41,809 bases of DNA from Bacillus sp. J33 (GCF_000518885.1 NZ_JAEL01000049.1:1-41809), one strand, 5' to 3'. Shown: positions 24,829 through 33,790, counted from the first letter of the stretch. Numbers and translations: made by a program. Notes: a model not told the origin generated them from the letters alone.

Positions 24829-25461
24829 ATGAAATTACAATTAGCATTAGATCTAGTCGATATTCCTGGAGCCCTTGAAGTAGTAAAAGAGGTAGAAGCG
24901 CATATTGATGTTGTAGAAATTGGCACACCTGTGGTTATTAATGAAGGCCTTAAAGCAGTGAAGGAAGTAAAAGCTGCTTTTCCAAACTTAACTGTATTAG
25001 CTGATTTGAAAATCATGGATGCAGCTGGATATGAAGTGAGCCAGGCATCTGCTTCCGGTGCTGACATCATTACGATTCTGGGAGCGGCAGAAGACGAGTC
25101 CATTAAAGGCGCAGTAGAAGAAGCTAAAAAACAAGGGAAACAAATCCTCGCTGATATGATTGCGGTAAAAGATATTGCTTCCCGTGCAAAAGAACTGGAT
25201 GAACTTGGCGTTGATTATATCTGCGTTCACACTGGTTACGACCTGCAAGCTGTTGGAAAGAATTCTTTCGAAGACCTAGCAACCATTAAAAGCGTTGTAT
25301 CAAATGCTAAAACGGCCATCGCAGGCGGAATCAAACTAGAAACACTTCCTGAAGTTATTAAACAACAGCCAGATTTAGTTATCGTAGGCGGCGGCATCAC
25401 AAGCAAGGATGATAAAAAAGCTGCAGCACGCGAAATGCAAGAATTAATTAAACAAGGGTAA
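24829..25461 (+). CDS. hxlA: 3-hexulose-6-phosphate synthase
   Basis: 210 aa, full length for HPS. TIM-barrel features of the OMPDC superfamily: QLALDLVDIPGAL, the metal/catalytic LADLKIMDAAGYE (Asp and Lys near residues 62-66), VCVHTGYD-like ICVHTGYDLQ, and IAGGIKLETLP then VVGGGITS for phosphate binding. It condenses formaldehyde with ribulose 5-phosphate to hexulose 6-phosphate. AGAAGGAGAG lies 8 nt before the ATG. It is followed by hxlB after 8 nt. Confidence 0.93.
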   Translation: MKLQLALDLVDIPGALEVVKEVEAHIDVVEIGTPVVINEGLKAVKEVKAAFPNLTVLADLKIMDAAGYEVSQASASGADIITILGAAEDESIKGAVEEAKKQGKQILADMIAVKDIASRAKELDELGVDYICVHTGYDLQAVGKNSFEDLATIKSVVSNAKTAIAGGIKLETLPEVIKQQPDLVIVGGGITSKDDKKAAAREMQELIKQG

Positions 25462-25469
25462 TTGAATTT

Positions 25470-26027
25470 ATGAAGACTACTGAATATTTAGCCGAAGTGG
25501 TACAAGAATTAAGTCAAACGGGACACTTAATCTCTGATGAACAAGCTGAAGAGTTAGTAAACCAAATTTTAGAATCCAAGAAAATATTTGTGGCTGGCGC
25601 GGGCAGATCTGGACTTATGGGTAAAGCTTTTGTGATGCGAATGATGCACATGGGGATTGATGCCTATGTGGTTGGAGAAACCGTAACAGCCAACCTAGAA
25701 AAGGGCGATCTATTAATTATTGGTTCAGGATCAGGAGAAACCAAAACGTTGGTTGCCATTGCCGAAAAAGCCAAAAGCTTAGGAGGTAAAGTAGCAGCTA
25801 TCACCATTTCTCCCGAATCCACCATTGGAAAATTGGCTGATATGATTGTCAAATTACCTGGGGTAACGAAAGACCAGTCTGAAGGTGATTACAAAACCAT
25901 TCAGCCAATGGGATCCCTATTCGAACAAACGATGTTGTTATTTTATGATTCCGTGATCCTGCGTTTTATGGAGAAAAAAGATTTAGATTCCAATAAAATG
26001 TATGGTAAACATGCCAATCTTGAATAA
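25470..26027 (+). CDS. hxlB: 6-phospho-3-hexuloisomerase
   Basis: 185 aa SIS-domain isomerase: VAGAGRSGLMGKAFVMRMMH, then GSGSGETKTLVAIAEKAK, then QPMGSLFEQTMLLF. It converts hexulose 6-phosphate to fructose 6-phosphate, the second step of formaldehyde fixation. It is co-transcribed with hxlA and closes with a strong terminator at 26046. Pgi, Zwf and Gnd encoded on the other strand complete the cycle. Confidence 0.93.
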   Translation: MKTTEYLAEVVQELSQTGHLISDEQAEELVNQILESKKIFVAGAGRSGLMGKAFVMRMMHMGIDAYVVGETVTANLEKGDLLIIGSGSGETKTLVAIAEKAKSLGGKVAAITISPESTIGKLADMIVKLPGVTKDQSEGDYKTIQPMGSLFEQTMLLFYDSVILRFMEKKDLDSNKMYGKHANLE

Positions 26028-26045
26028 ACCTAAATATAACGCTAG

Positions 26046-26080
26046 GAAAGACCGCATTGTTATGCGGTCTTTCATTTCTA
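26046..26080 (+). terminator. Intrinsic terminator of hxlAB
   Basis: GAAAGACCGCA (26046-26056) pairs with TGCGGTCTTTC (26063-26073), followed by ATTTCT. A perfect 11-pair stem 19 nt after the hxlB stop. Confidence 0.85.
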
Positions 26081-26170
26081 TTAAAATATCTGAAACTCCC
26101 CTAAACTAACGCAGCCAAGTGAAAAATTGCAAAACATACCCGACCGGATATAACGCTTGCCTTGTGAATA

Positions 26171-26198
26171 TAAAAAAGCCCACAATACCTTCATGGGC
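26171..26198 (-). terminator. Intrinsic terminator of the DUF2892 gene
   Basis: On the minus strand GCCCA and TGGGC (26178-26198) enclose an 11-nt loop and are followed by TTTTTTA. It ends 36 nt after the stop of the membrane protein gene. Confidence 0.65.
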
Positions 26199-26233
26199 AA
26201 AATACAAACCACTAAGCTATGTGATGTTATTAG

Positions 26234-26635
26234 TTATACCTTTTGTTTCAATTTTGCCAAAGCTTCTTTTTCCCTCATGATTTCTGATGCGGTTCTTACC
26301 CCTAAACGTCGAATAATGGACAATGGAGGGCACCAGCCTTGTAAAGAATGTTGGATCATGAACACACTTACTATTCCCGACAAAGCCATCCATTTTTTAT
26401 TATGAAACAATCCTAGAACAGAGGAGGCTGCTGCAATCGTAGCCATATTAAGCTCCAATACTCGTTCGGTATCCCACTCATGATTTAGTTCCTCTATGCG
26501 CCGGTTGATTTCTTCTTCGCTTTTCCCGAAGTATTTCCTAATATTCTGTAGCGTTTCTTTATTAATCTCATAATTTATTTCATGACTGGTATTTAAATTT
26601 ACCTTGTTCGTAGTTGCTGGAAGTATGTTTTTCAT
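26234..26635 (-). CDS. DUF2892 / YgaP-type transmembrane protein
   Basis: 133 aa. A charged N-terminal region with a helix (IRKYFGKSEEEINRRIEELN) precedes two hydrophobic segments (MATIAAASSVLGLF and WMALSGIVSVFMIQHSL). The diagnostic QGWCPPLSIIRRLGVRT follows; it marks the membrane domain of YgaP-like sulfur proteins. In YgaP this domain is fused to a rhodanese; here it is alone next to rhodanese-rich cluster 2. Its Cys may take part in sulfur transfer at the membrane. It is divergent from the small zinc gene at 26757. Confidence 0.75.
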   Translation of the reverse strand: MKNILPATTNKVNLNTSHEINYEINKETLQNIRKYFGKSEEEINRRIEELNHEWDTERVLELNMATIAAASSVLGLFHNKKWMALSGIVSVFMIQHSLQGWCPPLSIIRRLGVRTASEIMREKEALAKLKQKV

Positions 26636-26677
26636 AAAAAGGTCTCCTCTCCTTACACAATATGGTGATTTAATCCA

Positions 26678-26706
26678 TTGAGTTTTCTAATCAATCCCCT
26701 TATAAT
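26678..26706 (+). promoter_or_regulatory. Sigma-A promoter of the small zinc protein gene
   Basis: TTGAGT (26678-26683), 17-nt spacer, TATAAT (26701-26706). The -10 is followed by ACCCAGTATAC, which resembles one half of a CsoR-type operator. Confidence 0.6.
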
Positions 26707-26756
26707 ACCCAGTATACGAATAGGAATTTAGGAATTTATATTTAGGAGGATTACTC

Positions 26757-26933
26757 ATGAATTTTTTAAAATCATTATTTAATGAAAAATGTCCTGCCTG
26801 TCATAAAGTTTTACGTACCGATCAATCAAATACTTTATTCTCGGTAGTAGTTAAAACGTGTCCAAATAATCATTTTAAAAAGGAATACCATCCTGCACTG
26901 GAAATGTATATTGAATCAAAAATGCATTGTTAG
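26757..26933 (+). CDS. Small Cys/His-rich protein (putative zinc knuckle)
   Basis: 58 aa from ATG 26757 with AGGAGG 8 nt upstream and a good promoter. Motif CPACH (Cys12, Cys15), then TCPNNHF (Cys35, His39), His46 and a C-terminal Cys58. This could bind one zinc ion or react with sulfane sulfur. Its stop overlaps the stop of the convergent TauE gene by 4 nt. I recognise no family name. It is too small to judge by similarity, but signals for expression are good. Confidence 0.65.
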   Translation: MNFLKSLFNEKCPACHKVLRTDQSNTLFSVVVKTCPNNHFKKEYHPALEMYIESKMHC

Positions 26934-27709
26934 AGTAAAATATCGGACCAAATTTTAATGGAAGTAGCCAGAATTAACAGCGCCAAAATCCATTGAAGGA
27001 TTTTGGTGTTTATTTTTTTCCCGGCATTTGCCCCAAGAGGTGAAGCAATTAAACTTGCTACAATCATGATTGCGGCTGAATAATATTCAACTTGACCCGT
27101 TGTTATTTTTCCTACCATGGCACCAATTGAAGAAATAAATGTAATGGCCAAAGAGGTGGCAATGGTCATCCTTGTCGGAATTTTCAAGACCACGAGCATG
27201 ATTGGGACCAGAATAAACGCACCTGCGGCTCCCACAATCCCTGCTCCGATTCCCACTGCCAAAGCCAAACCTGCTGCAAACCACTTATTAAATTTGACTT
27301 GATCGGGAGGAATATCATCCAATCCTTTTTTTGGGAGAAACATCATCACTACAGCAATCAAAGCAAGGATGCCATATACAAAGTTAATCCCATTCTCGGT
27401 CATCAGCTTGGATCCGTATCCCCCTATAAAACTCCCAATAAGGATTGCGAAACCCATATAAACGATTAATGTTTTGTTCAAGTATCCACCTTTTCGGTAA
27501 GCCCATACTCCGCCAATGGTTGCAAAGAAAACTTGTACCGCGCTTATTCCTGAAACTTCATGAGCGCTAAAGGCTGCCAATCCAAATATTGGCGGAATGT
27601 ATAATAGCATTGGATACTTTATGATAGATCCACCAATCCCTACCATCCCGGAAATAAACGAACCAATGAACCCTATTAAAAATATAACGATTATAAAGGT
27701 AACTTCCAC
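26930..27709 (-). CDS. yrkJ: Sulfite exporter TauE/SafE-family membrane protein (cluster 2)
   Basis: 259 aa, about eight hydrophobic segments, with [18 protein letters not shown] and [12 protein letters not shown]. It is a close paralogue of the gene at 10818-11594, with many scattered replacements and a visibly different codon choice. It is the last gene of cluster 2, 52 nt after TusA. It presumably exports sulfite or related products of persulfide oxidation. Confidence 0.85.
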   Translation of the reverse strand: MEVTFIIVIFLIGFIGSFISGMVGIGGSIIKYPMLLYIPPIFGLAAFSAHEVSGISAVQVFFATIGGVWAYRKGGYLNKTLIVYMGFAILIGSFIGGYGSKLMTENGINFVYGILALIAVVMMFLPKKGLDDIPPDQVKFNKWFAAGLALAVGIGAGIVGAAGAFILVPIMLVVLKIPTRMTIATSLAITFISSIGAMVGKITTGQVEYYSAAIMIVASLIASPLGANAGKKINTKILQWILALLILATSIKIWSDILL

Positions 27710-27761
27710 TTACCTGATCCTCCGTTCAAAAGGGGAAGGGTAACCTTAGGGTTACCTCAGC

Positions 27762-27989
27762 TTACCCTTTCTTCAACCAAAATTTAAAGACACCGTTATC
27801 TTCCTCATCTTTTATTAATTCATGTCCTCCCGCTTGAGCCCATGCAGTTAGATCATTTTTTGCTCCTTTGTCGGTTGCATGAACCTCCAGGATATCCCCT
27901 GGACTCAAGGTATCCATTTCCTTTTTAGTCTTAACTATCGGCATAGGACATGCCAATCCTTTTGCATCCAATACTTTTGTTACGTCCAT
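27762..27989 (-). CDS. yrkI: TusA-family sulfur carrier protein (cluster 2)
   Basis: 75 aa with DAKGLACPMPIVKTKKEM and the Cys carrier site. Most residues match the cluster 1 copy, with Asp/Gly replacements in the surface loop (TLSPGDILE). It lies 14 nt after the rhodanese-dioxygenase gene. It should load sulfane sulfur from the rhodanese domains of its neighbours. Confidence 0.88.
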   Translation of the reverse strand: MDVTKVLDAKGLACPMPIVKTKKEMDTLSPGDILEVHATDKGAKNDLTAWAQAGGHELIKDEEDNGVFKFWLKKG

Positions 27990-28003
27990 GGAAATATCCT
28001 CCT

Positions 28004-29140
28004 TTACCTAACGGCACATCGGTTTGGACCGATTTCCATTTCTCTTTGCCTTTCTTCCTCAGGTGAAATTTTCCCCATATTGGTCTCACGGATTTCCTGA
28101 TAGGAATTTGGCTGGGGTGGCAAGTTTTCGGTCACTGTTTTTCTGAATTCATTTTCATCCGTAATGTTTAGCCCATGGTTTTGTTGATAGAGAATACCTA
28201 ATTTTTCGGAAATGCTTCCGTCATCATTCATTTCCGAGATGCTCATATAATGGGCTGGCAATACCAATAGTTCATCTGTTAACTCTTTATAGCGCTTATA
28301 TAAGGTCTGCCTTAAATCTCCGACCCAATCCTCTGCCTTCCCTGCAAGGTCCGGACGGCCAATCGAATCAATAAATAAGATATCACCGGTCAACAGATAT
28401 TGATCGTCAATGACATAGGATGTGCTGCCAATTGTGTGCCCCGGCGAATATAAAGCCCTAATGTTTGTAGTTCCTACCTGATACACATCTCCGTCGTTGA
28501 CCTCGGTGTATTGGAACATTACTTCCCCAGCATCTTTTGGTGGAAGATAATAGGTTGCTCCATGATTTTCGGCTATTTTTGGCCCCCCGGATATATGGTC
28601 AGCATGTAAATGCGTGTCCAGCACATGAGTCAGTTTCAGGTTCTGCTCCTTAATCATATCCTCATATGGACCGAGCATTCGATTTGTATCGATTATGGCT
28701 GCATTCCCATTGGATTGGATAAGGTAGGACAGACAGCCCTTGCCAATTCGGACAAATTGGTAAATCGCTCCCCCACCTTTCAAGCCACCGATCTTAACGG
28801 GTTCAAGATGTTCACTCCAGGCTTTCATTCCGCCTTCAACAGAATATACATCACTAAATCCGGCTTCGATAATTTGTTCAGCAACAAATTGAGATGAGCC
28901 GCCTTTCGCACAGATTACGTAGATTTCCTTCTCCTTTGGGAGTTTCTCTACGATAGGGTCTGCCCCTTCCAATAGTTCAAAGTAAGGCGTGTTGATGATT
29001 TCAATATTTCGTCCTTCAATCTTCCAGTCATCAAAATCATCTGTATTGCGGGCATCAATAATAAAAAGTTCTTCATGGTTGATAACCTTTCGTGCCAATT
29101 CTTTCACTGTTATGGTTTTTACACCTTGTTCGTTACCCAT
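28004..29140 (-). CDS. yrkH: Rhodanese - metallo-beta-lactamase fusion (cluster 2)
   Basis: 378 aa, with the same domain order as the cluster 1 copy. The rhodanese loop [11 protein letters not shown] carries Cys. The MBL metal residues are in [34 protein letters not shown] and LPAHY. The C-terminus again ends IGPNRCAVR. It is likely a persulfide dioxygenase with a built-in sulfurtransferase. It stands between the glutaredoxin gene (14 nt) and TusA (14 nt). Differences from copy 1 are spread over the whole length, so the two copies diverged before being joined on this element. Confidence 0.88.
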   Translation of the reverse strand: MGNEQGVKTITVKELARKVINHEELFIIDARNTDDFDDWKIEGRNIEIINTPYFELLEGADPIVEKLPKEKEIYVICAKGGSSQFVAEQIIEAGFSDVYSVEGGMKAWSEHLEPVKIGGLKGGGAIYQFVRIGKGCLSYLIQSNGNAAIIDTNRMLGPYEDMIKEQNLKLTHVLDTHLHADHISGGPKIAENHGATYYLPPKDAGEVMFQYTEVNDGDVYQVGTTNIRALYSPGHTIGSTSYVIDDQYLLTGDILFIDSIGRPDLAGKAEDWVGDLRQTLYKRYKELTDELLVLPAHYMSISEMNDDGSISEKLGILYQQNHGLNITDENEFRKTVTENLPPQPNSYQEIRETNMGKISPEEERQREMEIGPNRCAVR

Positions 29141-29154
29141 ATGTTTCCCCTCCT

Positions 29155-29391
29155 TTATTTTCCCAATAAATTTGTGATGGTTTCAGGGTCATAACCAAGA
29201 ACCCATTCTCCGTTTATTTCGATTTGGGGAACTCCCTTCTGCCCAGTTGTTTCAACCAGCTTCTGTCCAGCTTCGGGGTCTTGTTGGACGTTCACTTCGT
29301 TAAATGAAACTCCTTTTTCCATTAAGAAATTTTTAACCATAGCACAATAAGGACAAGTATCTGTTGTATAAACCGTTACCTGGTTGCTCAT
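29155..29391 (-). CDS. Glutaredoxin-family protein, CPYC type (cluster 2)
   Basis: 78 aa with [16 protein letters not shown] and the cis-Pro loop [10 protein letters not shown]. It occupies a different place from cluster 1: here DsrE lies upstream of it and the rhodanese-dioxygenase downstream. It probably resolves persulfide or mixed-disulfide forms of the relay proteins. Twelve nt separate it from the DsrE gene. Confidence 0.85.
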   Translation of the reverse strand: MSNQVTVYTTDTCPYCAMVKNFLMEKGVSFNEVNVQQDPEAGQKLVETTGQKGVPQIEINGEWVLGYDPETITNLLGK

Positions 29392-29403
29392 ACCATTTCT
29401 CCT

Positions 29404-29793
29404 TTAGAAAGTTAGTGTGACATCAGCATCTCTTGCAAAAGACAAGAAAGTGACTGCACCGCCAACGTCGATCCCCTCCACAAATTGCTCTTTCTCTAGG
29501 CTCATTACGTCCATAGTCATTTGGCATGCAATCATCTTTACACCCATTTCACTTGCCATAGAAACGAGCTCTTCCACTGGGGGGACATTTGCCTTTTTAA
29601 AACCTTCTTCAAAGTGTTCAGTTCCACTAGGCATAGGCAAACTTTTATGTGCTTCCTTGTGAATCAGATTTAACCCTTCGAATGTAAAAAAGATCCCGAC
29701 TTCAGCATCTGTTGCTGCAGCAGCCGTAGCAATATTGAACACTTTATAGGCATCGAACTTCCCGCCGTTTGAAGCAATAATCGCAACTTTCAT
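29404..29793 (-). CDS. DsrE/DsrF-like sulfurtransferase (cluster 2)
   Basis: 129 aa, matching the cluster 1 DsrE at 13070-13465 almost along its length: KVAIIASNGGKFDAYKVF at the start and ACQMTMDVMSLEK with the active Cys. It follows the TusA-rhodanese fusion by 15 nt. It carries persulfide between the fusion and later partners. Confidence 0.86.
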   Translation of the reverse strand: MKVAIIASNGGKFDAYKVFNIATAAAATDAEVGIFFTFEGLNLIHKEAHKSLPMPSGTEHFEEGFKKANVPPVEELVSMASEMGVKMIACQMTMDVMSLEKEQFVEGIDVGGAVTFLSFARDADVTLTF

Positions 29794-29808
29794 TCCTTTT
29801 CCTCCTCA

Positions 29809-30381
29809 TTACTGGTGTTTTTCCACAGATCCTGTCCAGTCCTTCATACCGGGGACCACATTTTTCACATTTGTAAAACCCTTTTCACTTAATTTTTGTG
29901 CTGCGAAGTCGCTGCGGCTTCCAGTTCTGCATATAACATGCAGGTTCTCTGCATTGTTTAGTTCCTCAAAGCGCTCTTCTAACTCTCCAAGCGGTATATT
30001 CACAGAACCAGGTATATGACCAAAGGCATATTCAGCCGGCTCTCTTACATCCAATACCGTAATTTTCTCATTTCCGTCCAGGGCTTTTGATAATTCATCC
30101 AGGCCTACCACATCTGGATGTTTTGCTTCTGGCTGTTCTTCTTCAGAACGTGCTTTCCGTATATAATGTTTTAACGTATCCCCTTCTTCAACAGTGCCTA
30201 GATATTGATGACCGGTGCTGGATGCCCAAGCTTTAAGATCGGCAGTTGAGCCTTTGTCCGTTGCTTGTATCTCCATAATTTGACCAGGATCAAGTGAATT
30301 CATCTCTTTTTTTGTTTTTACGATGGGCATAGGGCAAGCCAGCCCCTTGGCATCCAAAACTCTATTTACCGTAACTTCCAT
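29809..30381 (-). CDS. yrkF: TusA-rhodanese fusion sulfurtransferase (cluster 2)
   Basis: 190 aa from ATG 30381, which has AAGGAG 8-9 nt upstream; an open frame extends to TTG 30399 but lies inside the ribosome site. Residues 5-75 are TusA (DAKGLACPMPIVKTKKEM) and the rest rhodanese (VLDVREPAEYAFGHIPGS, loop VICRTGSRSD). It heads cluster 2, preceded by a leader of about 200 nt that includes a 22-bp palindrome. Confidence 0.88.
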   Translation of the reverse strand: MEVTVNRVLDAKGLACPMPIVKTKKEMNSLDPGQIMEIQATDKGSTADLKAWASSTGHQYLGTVEEGDTLKHYIRKARSEEEQPEAKHPDVVGLDELSKALDGNEKITVLDVREPAEYAFGHIPGSVNIPLGELEERFEELNNAENLHVICRTGSRSDFAAQKLSEKGFTNVKNVVPGMKDWTGSVEKHQ

Positions 30382-30415
30382 GTTTATCTCTCCTTTCAAG
30401 TTTAGTTAAGAGTTC

Positions 30416-30437
30416 AAAATATCCCGCGGGATATTTT
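30416..30437. promoter_or_regulatory. 22-bp perfect palindrome in the leader of sulfur cluster 2
   Basis: AAAATATCCCG and CGGGATATTTT form a perfect inverted repeat centred on CCCGCGGG, 34 nt before the first start codon of the cluster. The yrkE leader of cluster 1 also carries a perfect palindrome near its start. On the plus strand the arm is followed by more T, so it could instead terminate antisense transcripts. Confidence 0.5.
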
Positions 30438-30815
30438 TTTCAGCTTAAAAGTCTAATTTGAATGCCCTTTAATGGCTATTCCCATTATTTATTGTTCTTA
30501 AAACACCCTTTCGCGAAACATTGTTGGGTAATATATCCATTAAACCTCCTTTGGTTAAGAGACTACATTACATTTTAGATTTTGTATTAAAACTTTCAAA
30601 TATACCCCTACCATACAACCAAATAAAGGCAAGAAGCCTTGTACCCGAAAAAGGATGCTCTTTTCTTTGCTGGAAGCATAAAAAACTCCATTCTTAGAGG
30701 CTAGGAAATAAATAATTAGTATCGGTTTGTTCTTACCGACTCTTAATAACTTTCCGTTTATTAATCAAACCTTAACAAACTCCAATCATATTGAACCTAA
30801 AAGGAGTGAGTCATA
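30438..30815. other. Divergent promoter region between sulfur cluster 2 and the ccdA operon
   Basis: There is no gene here. For the minus strand, GGGGTATATTT (plus 30597-30607) gives a TATATT -10 preceded by an operator-like GGGGTATA half-site, with a poor -35. For the plus strand, direct repeats CTTAATAACT and CTTAACAAAC (about 30740-30780) look like sites for an OmpR-type regulator, perhaps the one encoded at 31545. A small AAGGC/GCCTT hairpin lies at 30627-30641. Confidence 0.4.
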
Positions 30816-31529
30816 ATGAATGATATTGGAATATTTTTTGCCTTAGTAGGAGGAGTCCTATCCTTTTTCTCCCCTTGTGTATTTCCCTTATTACCAGCCT
30901 ATATTACCCATTTAACAGGGGGGAAAATCGAAGATTCAAAAGTGCAGGTGAATCAGAAAAAGCTCTATTTTAGATCGATTGGATTTATTATTGGGTTTAG
31001 CATTATTTTTATTGCACTTGGAGCTTCAGCAAGCTTTATTGGAAAAATACTAATGAATTATCGAATGATCATTATGCAGATTGCTGGTTTACTCATCATT
31101 ATTTTTGGATTGCAGATGGCAGGGCTGCTAAAATTCAAATTTTTGATGAAGGAAAAAAGAATACAACAGGAATCTCAATCAAAAAGTATATTCAGCTCGG
31201 TTTTATTAGGTATGGCTTTTGCAAGTGGCTGGTCCCCTTGCGTTGGACTGGCCCTCTCCTCTATTCTTTTATTAGCAAGTTCATCGGATACTTTATCACA
31301 AGGTGTCATCCTATTGGGTGCATTTTCTCTAGGAATGGCGATACCATTTTTTATTATTTCCATCGTTATTTCTTATTCATTACAAACAATGAAAAAAATA
31401 AATAAATACTTATCAAAACTTGCGTTTGCAAATGGAATGATCATGGTTATGCTTGGTTTTCTTGTATTAAGCGGTCAAATGCAGAAAATCAGTGCATGGC
31501 TGTCAGCATATAGTTTATTTGAACTATAG
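30816..31529 (+). CDS. ccdA: CcdA-like thiol-redox transporter
   Basis: 237 aa, six hydrophobic segments, with one conserved Cys in each half: LSFFSPCVFPLLPAY and GMAFASGWSPCVGLALS. CcdA/DsbD-type proteins carry reducing power from cytoplasmic thioredoxin to the outer side of the membrane. GGAGTGAG precedes the ATG. The TlpA-like protein at 34406 is the likely recipient. Five genes from here to 34999 run on the plus strand with short gaps. Confidence 0.85.
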   Translation: MNDIGIFFALVGGVLSFFSPCVFPLLPAYITHLTGGKIEDSKVQVNQKKLYFRSIGFIIGFSIIFIALGASASFIGKILMNYRMIIMQIAGLLIIIFGLQMAGLLKFKFLMKEKRIQQESQSKSIFSSVLLGMAFASGWSPCVGLALSSILLLASSSDTLSQGVILLGAFSLGMAIPFFIISIVISYSLQTMKKINKYLSKLAFANGMIMVMLGFLVLSGQMQKISAWLSAYSLFEL

Positions 31530-31544
31530 AAAGGTTGAGCAAGC

Positions 31545-32243
31545 ATGAATCAAAAAAGTCTGATTGGTAAATCAGTTTTGGTTGTGGAAGATGACCCTAA
31601 AATTCGTCAACTCGTCAAAATTTATTTATTGAAGGATGGATATGAAGTCATTGAAGCAGTAAATGGATTGGAAGCAAAGCAAAAAATTGAAGAACTAGAC
31701 CCTTGTATGTTAATTCTAGATCTCATGCTCCCTGAGATCAGTGGGGAAGAAATATGCAGATGGGCTCGAGAGGACTTAAAAAGTATGATGCCTATAATCA
31801 TGCTTACAGCAAAAGTGTCTGAAAAGGAACGAATCAAAGGCTTCAAATTAGGAGCCGACGATTATGTTGTCAAACCTTTTAGCCCTGCGGAATTAATGGT
31901 AAGAGTAGAAGCTGTCTTAAGAAGAACAGCTAGTAGATGTGGGAAGCTGACCTTTACAGGTTTTACGATTAAACCTGCAAAAGGAGAAGCATGGATAAAC
32001 GGGGAGAAGCTAGAATTAACTCATTTTGAATTTAAACTGCTTCATACACTCATGCAGCATCCTAGCCAAGTGTTATCAAGAGAACAAATTCTTTCATTTA
32101 TCTATGAAAACAATGAAAAGAGCGTATCCGACAGGACCATTGATGTCCACATTAAACATTTACGTGAAAAAATAAAGGAAAAAACACCAAAAGACTATAT
32201 TCAAACCGTAAGAGGAATGGGGTATAAATTTGTGGCTTTATAA
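31545..32243 (+). CDS. OmpR/PhoB-family response regulator
   Basis: 232 aa. Receiver domain: VLVVEDDPKIRQLVKIYL (acidic pair), phospho-acceptor Asp in LILDLMLPEISG (residue about 57), Thr/Lys in MLTAKVSE and DYVVKPFSP. The C-terminal winged helix runs from EAWINGEKLELTHFEF to VRGMGYKF. It is paired with the kinase whose frame overlaps its end by 14 nt. It probably controls this redox operon, where direct repeats stand upstream of ccdA. Confidence 0.9.
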   Translation: MNQKSLIGKSVLVVEDDPKIRQLVKIYLLKDGYEVIEAVNGLEAKQKIEELDPCMLILDLMLPEISGEEICRWAREDLKSMMPIIMLTAKVSEKERIKGFKLGADDYVVKPFSPAELMVRVEAVLRRTASRCGKLTFTGFTIKPAKGEAWINGEKLELTHFEFKLLHTLMQHPSQVLSREQILSFIYENNEKSVSDRTIDVHIKHLREKIKEKTPKDYIQTVRGMGYKFVAL

Positions 32244-33300
32244 AAAAATGTCCAATGTATTTTCAAGACTTGTAGCTGTAAATAGCATTGTCATTTTATT
32301 GGTCATTCTTCTAGCCGGTTTATCTGTTAAGGACTATGCCTGTTATTTAGTGAATTCACAACAAATCGTTGGAAAAGAGCTTGTTGATACGTTGAATGGT
32401 TTTCTTTGGAAAGTGGGAATACTCGCTTTTATTGTCGCAGGACTGTTCCACTATATTACGGTAAAAAAAACCGTAGGTCCTATCAAACATCTTTCAAAAG
32501 CAGCAAGTGAAATCAAGGAAGGGAAAACTCCCTCCCAAATCAACATACATACTTCAGGCGAATTAAAGGAGTTAATCGAAAACTTCAATTCTATGACACA
32601 AACCCTTTACTCGGTGCAAGAACAACGGGAGGAAATGCTGCGGGATATTGCCCATGAGCTACGTACCCCCTTAACGAATATAAATGGATATCTGGAAGCT
32701 CTCCAAAATGGAGTGATGGATGGAGATCCGGAATTATTCGGTTCCCTGCTTGAAGAATCACGACGAATTACTAGAATAGTTGAATTAATTACAGAATTAA
32801 ATTCTTGGAATCATGGAAATTATTTTTCAGAAAAACAATTTCATCCTATCGCGATTGACAAAGTGTTAAGTGAAGCCATTACCCCTTTTCAATTGAAGCT
32901 GGAGGATCAAATGACAGAAATCAATATAGTGATTGAACAGGCCCAATTATATGGAAATAAAGACGGACTCACACAAGTTTTCACCAACATTCTTCAAAAT
33001 GTAGTCAATTATAACACGGGAGATACTCTTTCCATAAATGGGACAAGAAAAAATGAAACCTATTCCATTACCTTTACTCATACTGGTCAATTCATTGATC
33101 CCGAAAAAAAACAGTTAATTTTTGAACGCTTCTATCGTCAAGACGAATCAAGAAGTGTGAAATCGGATGGTGCGGGTCTTGGTCTCGCAATCTCAAAAAG
33201 CATTATTACCGCCCACGTTGGTTCCATGGGAATTCATACAGATGGCACCCATCACACCTTTTGGATTGAACTTCCCCTGAAGTCCGCTGCTATTTCCTAA
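32230..33300 (+). CDS. Sensor histidine kinase
   Basis: 356 aa from TTG 32230, or ATG 32248 (350 aa); neither has a strong ribosome site and coupling to the regulator gene is likely. Two membrane segments (SIVILLVILLAGLSV and VGILAFIVAGLFHYI) frame a very short outer loop of about 35 residues. A HAMP region follows (TVGPIKHLSKAASEIKEG), then the H-box (DIAHELRTPLTNINGYLEAL) and an ATPase with DGAGLGLAISKS. The N-box is unusual (NILQNVVNYN). The small loop suggests sensing within the membrane or via a partner such as CcdA or TlpA. Confidence 0.88.
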   Translation: MWLYKKMSNVFSRLVAVNSIVILLVILLAGLSVKDYACYLVNSQQIVGKELVDTLNGFLWKVGILAFIVAGLFHYITVKKTVGPIKHLSKAASEIKEGKTPSQINIHTSGELKELIENFNSMTQTLYSVQEQREEMLRDIAHELRTPLTNINGYLEALQNGVMDGDPELFGSLLEESRRITRIVELITELNSWNHGNYFSEKQFHPIAIDKVLSEAITPFQLKLEDQMTEINIVIEQAQLYGNKDGLTQVFTNILQNVVNYNTGDTLSINGTRKNETYSITFTHTGQFIDPEKKQLIFERFYRQDESRSVKSDGAGLGLAISKSIITAHVGSMGIHTDGTHHTFWIELPLKSAAIS

Positions 33301-33385
33301 TCTAAAACAAATTGGTATTTGCCTTCTTCATCATTCCTTAATAAATGGAAGTCATAATGAGGCTGAAAGGAGTGTCCAAATACAT

Positions 33386-33790
33386 ATGAAATTCACCATT
33401 GAACGTGACCATATTAGAGGGAATTTAGGGTTTGGTGAGATATCTGTTTCACCCAGTGAGGCAAATGGGTACCGTCCATTTGAACTGTTTGTCTCATCAT
33501 TAATCGGTTGCAGCGGAACCTTACTCCGGAATATTCTTTTTAAAAAAAGAATTTCTTATCAAAAACTCGAAATAGAGGTCTCCTCTGTAAGAAATCCCGA
33601 AAAAGCAAATCGATTTGAACAACTTGCCTTTATAGCTTATGTTCAAACAGAAAATGCCTTTACACGGGAACAAGCTGAAAAGATTGCAGATCTAGTTATT
33701 AAAAACTGTGGGATGATTCAGTCTGTCATTCAAACCATTGATATCAAGTTTACGATTACAGCGATCCCTATAAATGAGAATAGCCAATGA
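33386..33790 (+). CDS. OsmC-family thiol peroxidase-like protein
   Basis: 134 aa. OsmC/Ohr fold with FVSSLIGCSGTLLRNILF and VIKNCGMIQSVIQ, the two Cys of the peroxidatic pair. Such proteins reduce organic hydroperoxides or react with sulfane sulfur. It follows the kinase by 85 nt and overlaps the next gene by 4 nt (ATGA), so it is part of the operon. Confidence 0.82.
   Translation: MKFTIERDHIRGNLGFGEISVSPSEANGYRPFELFVSSLIGCSGTLLRNILFKKRISYQKLEIEVSSVRNPEKANRFEQLAFIAYVQTENAFTREQAEKIADLVIKNCGMIQSVIQTIDIKFTITAIPINENSQ

Noticed and set aside
24829-25248. Minus-strand frames inside hxlA
   Set aside because: They are shadows of a strongly conserved gene on the plus strand, with no start signals.
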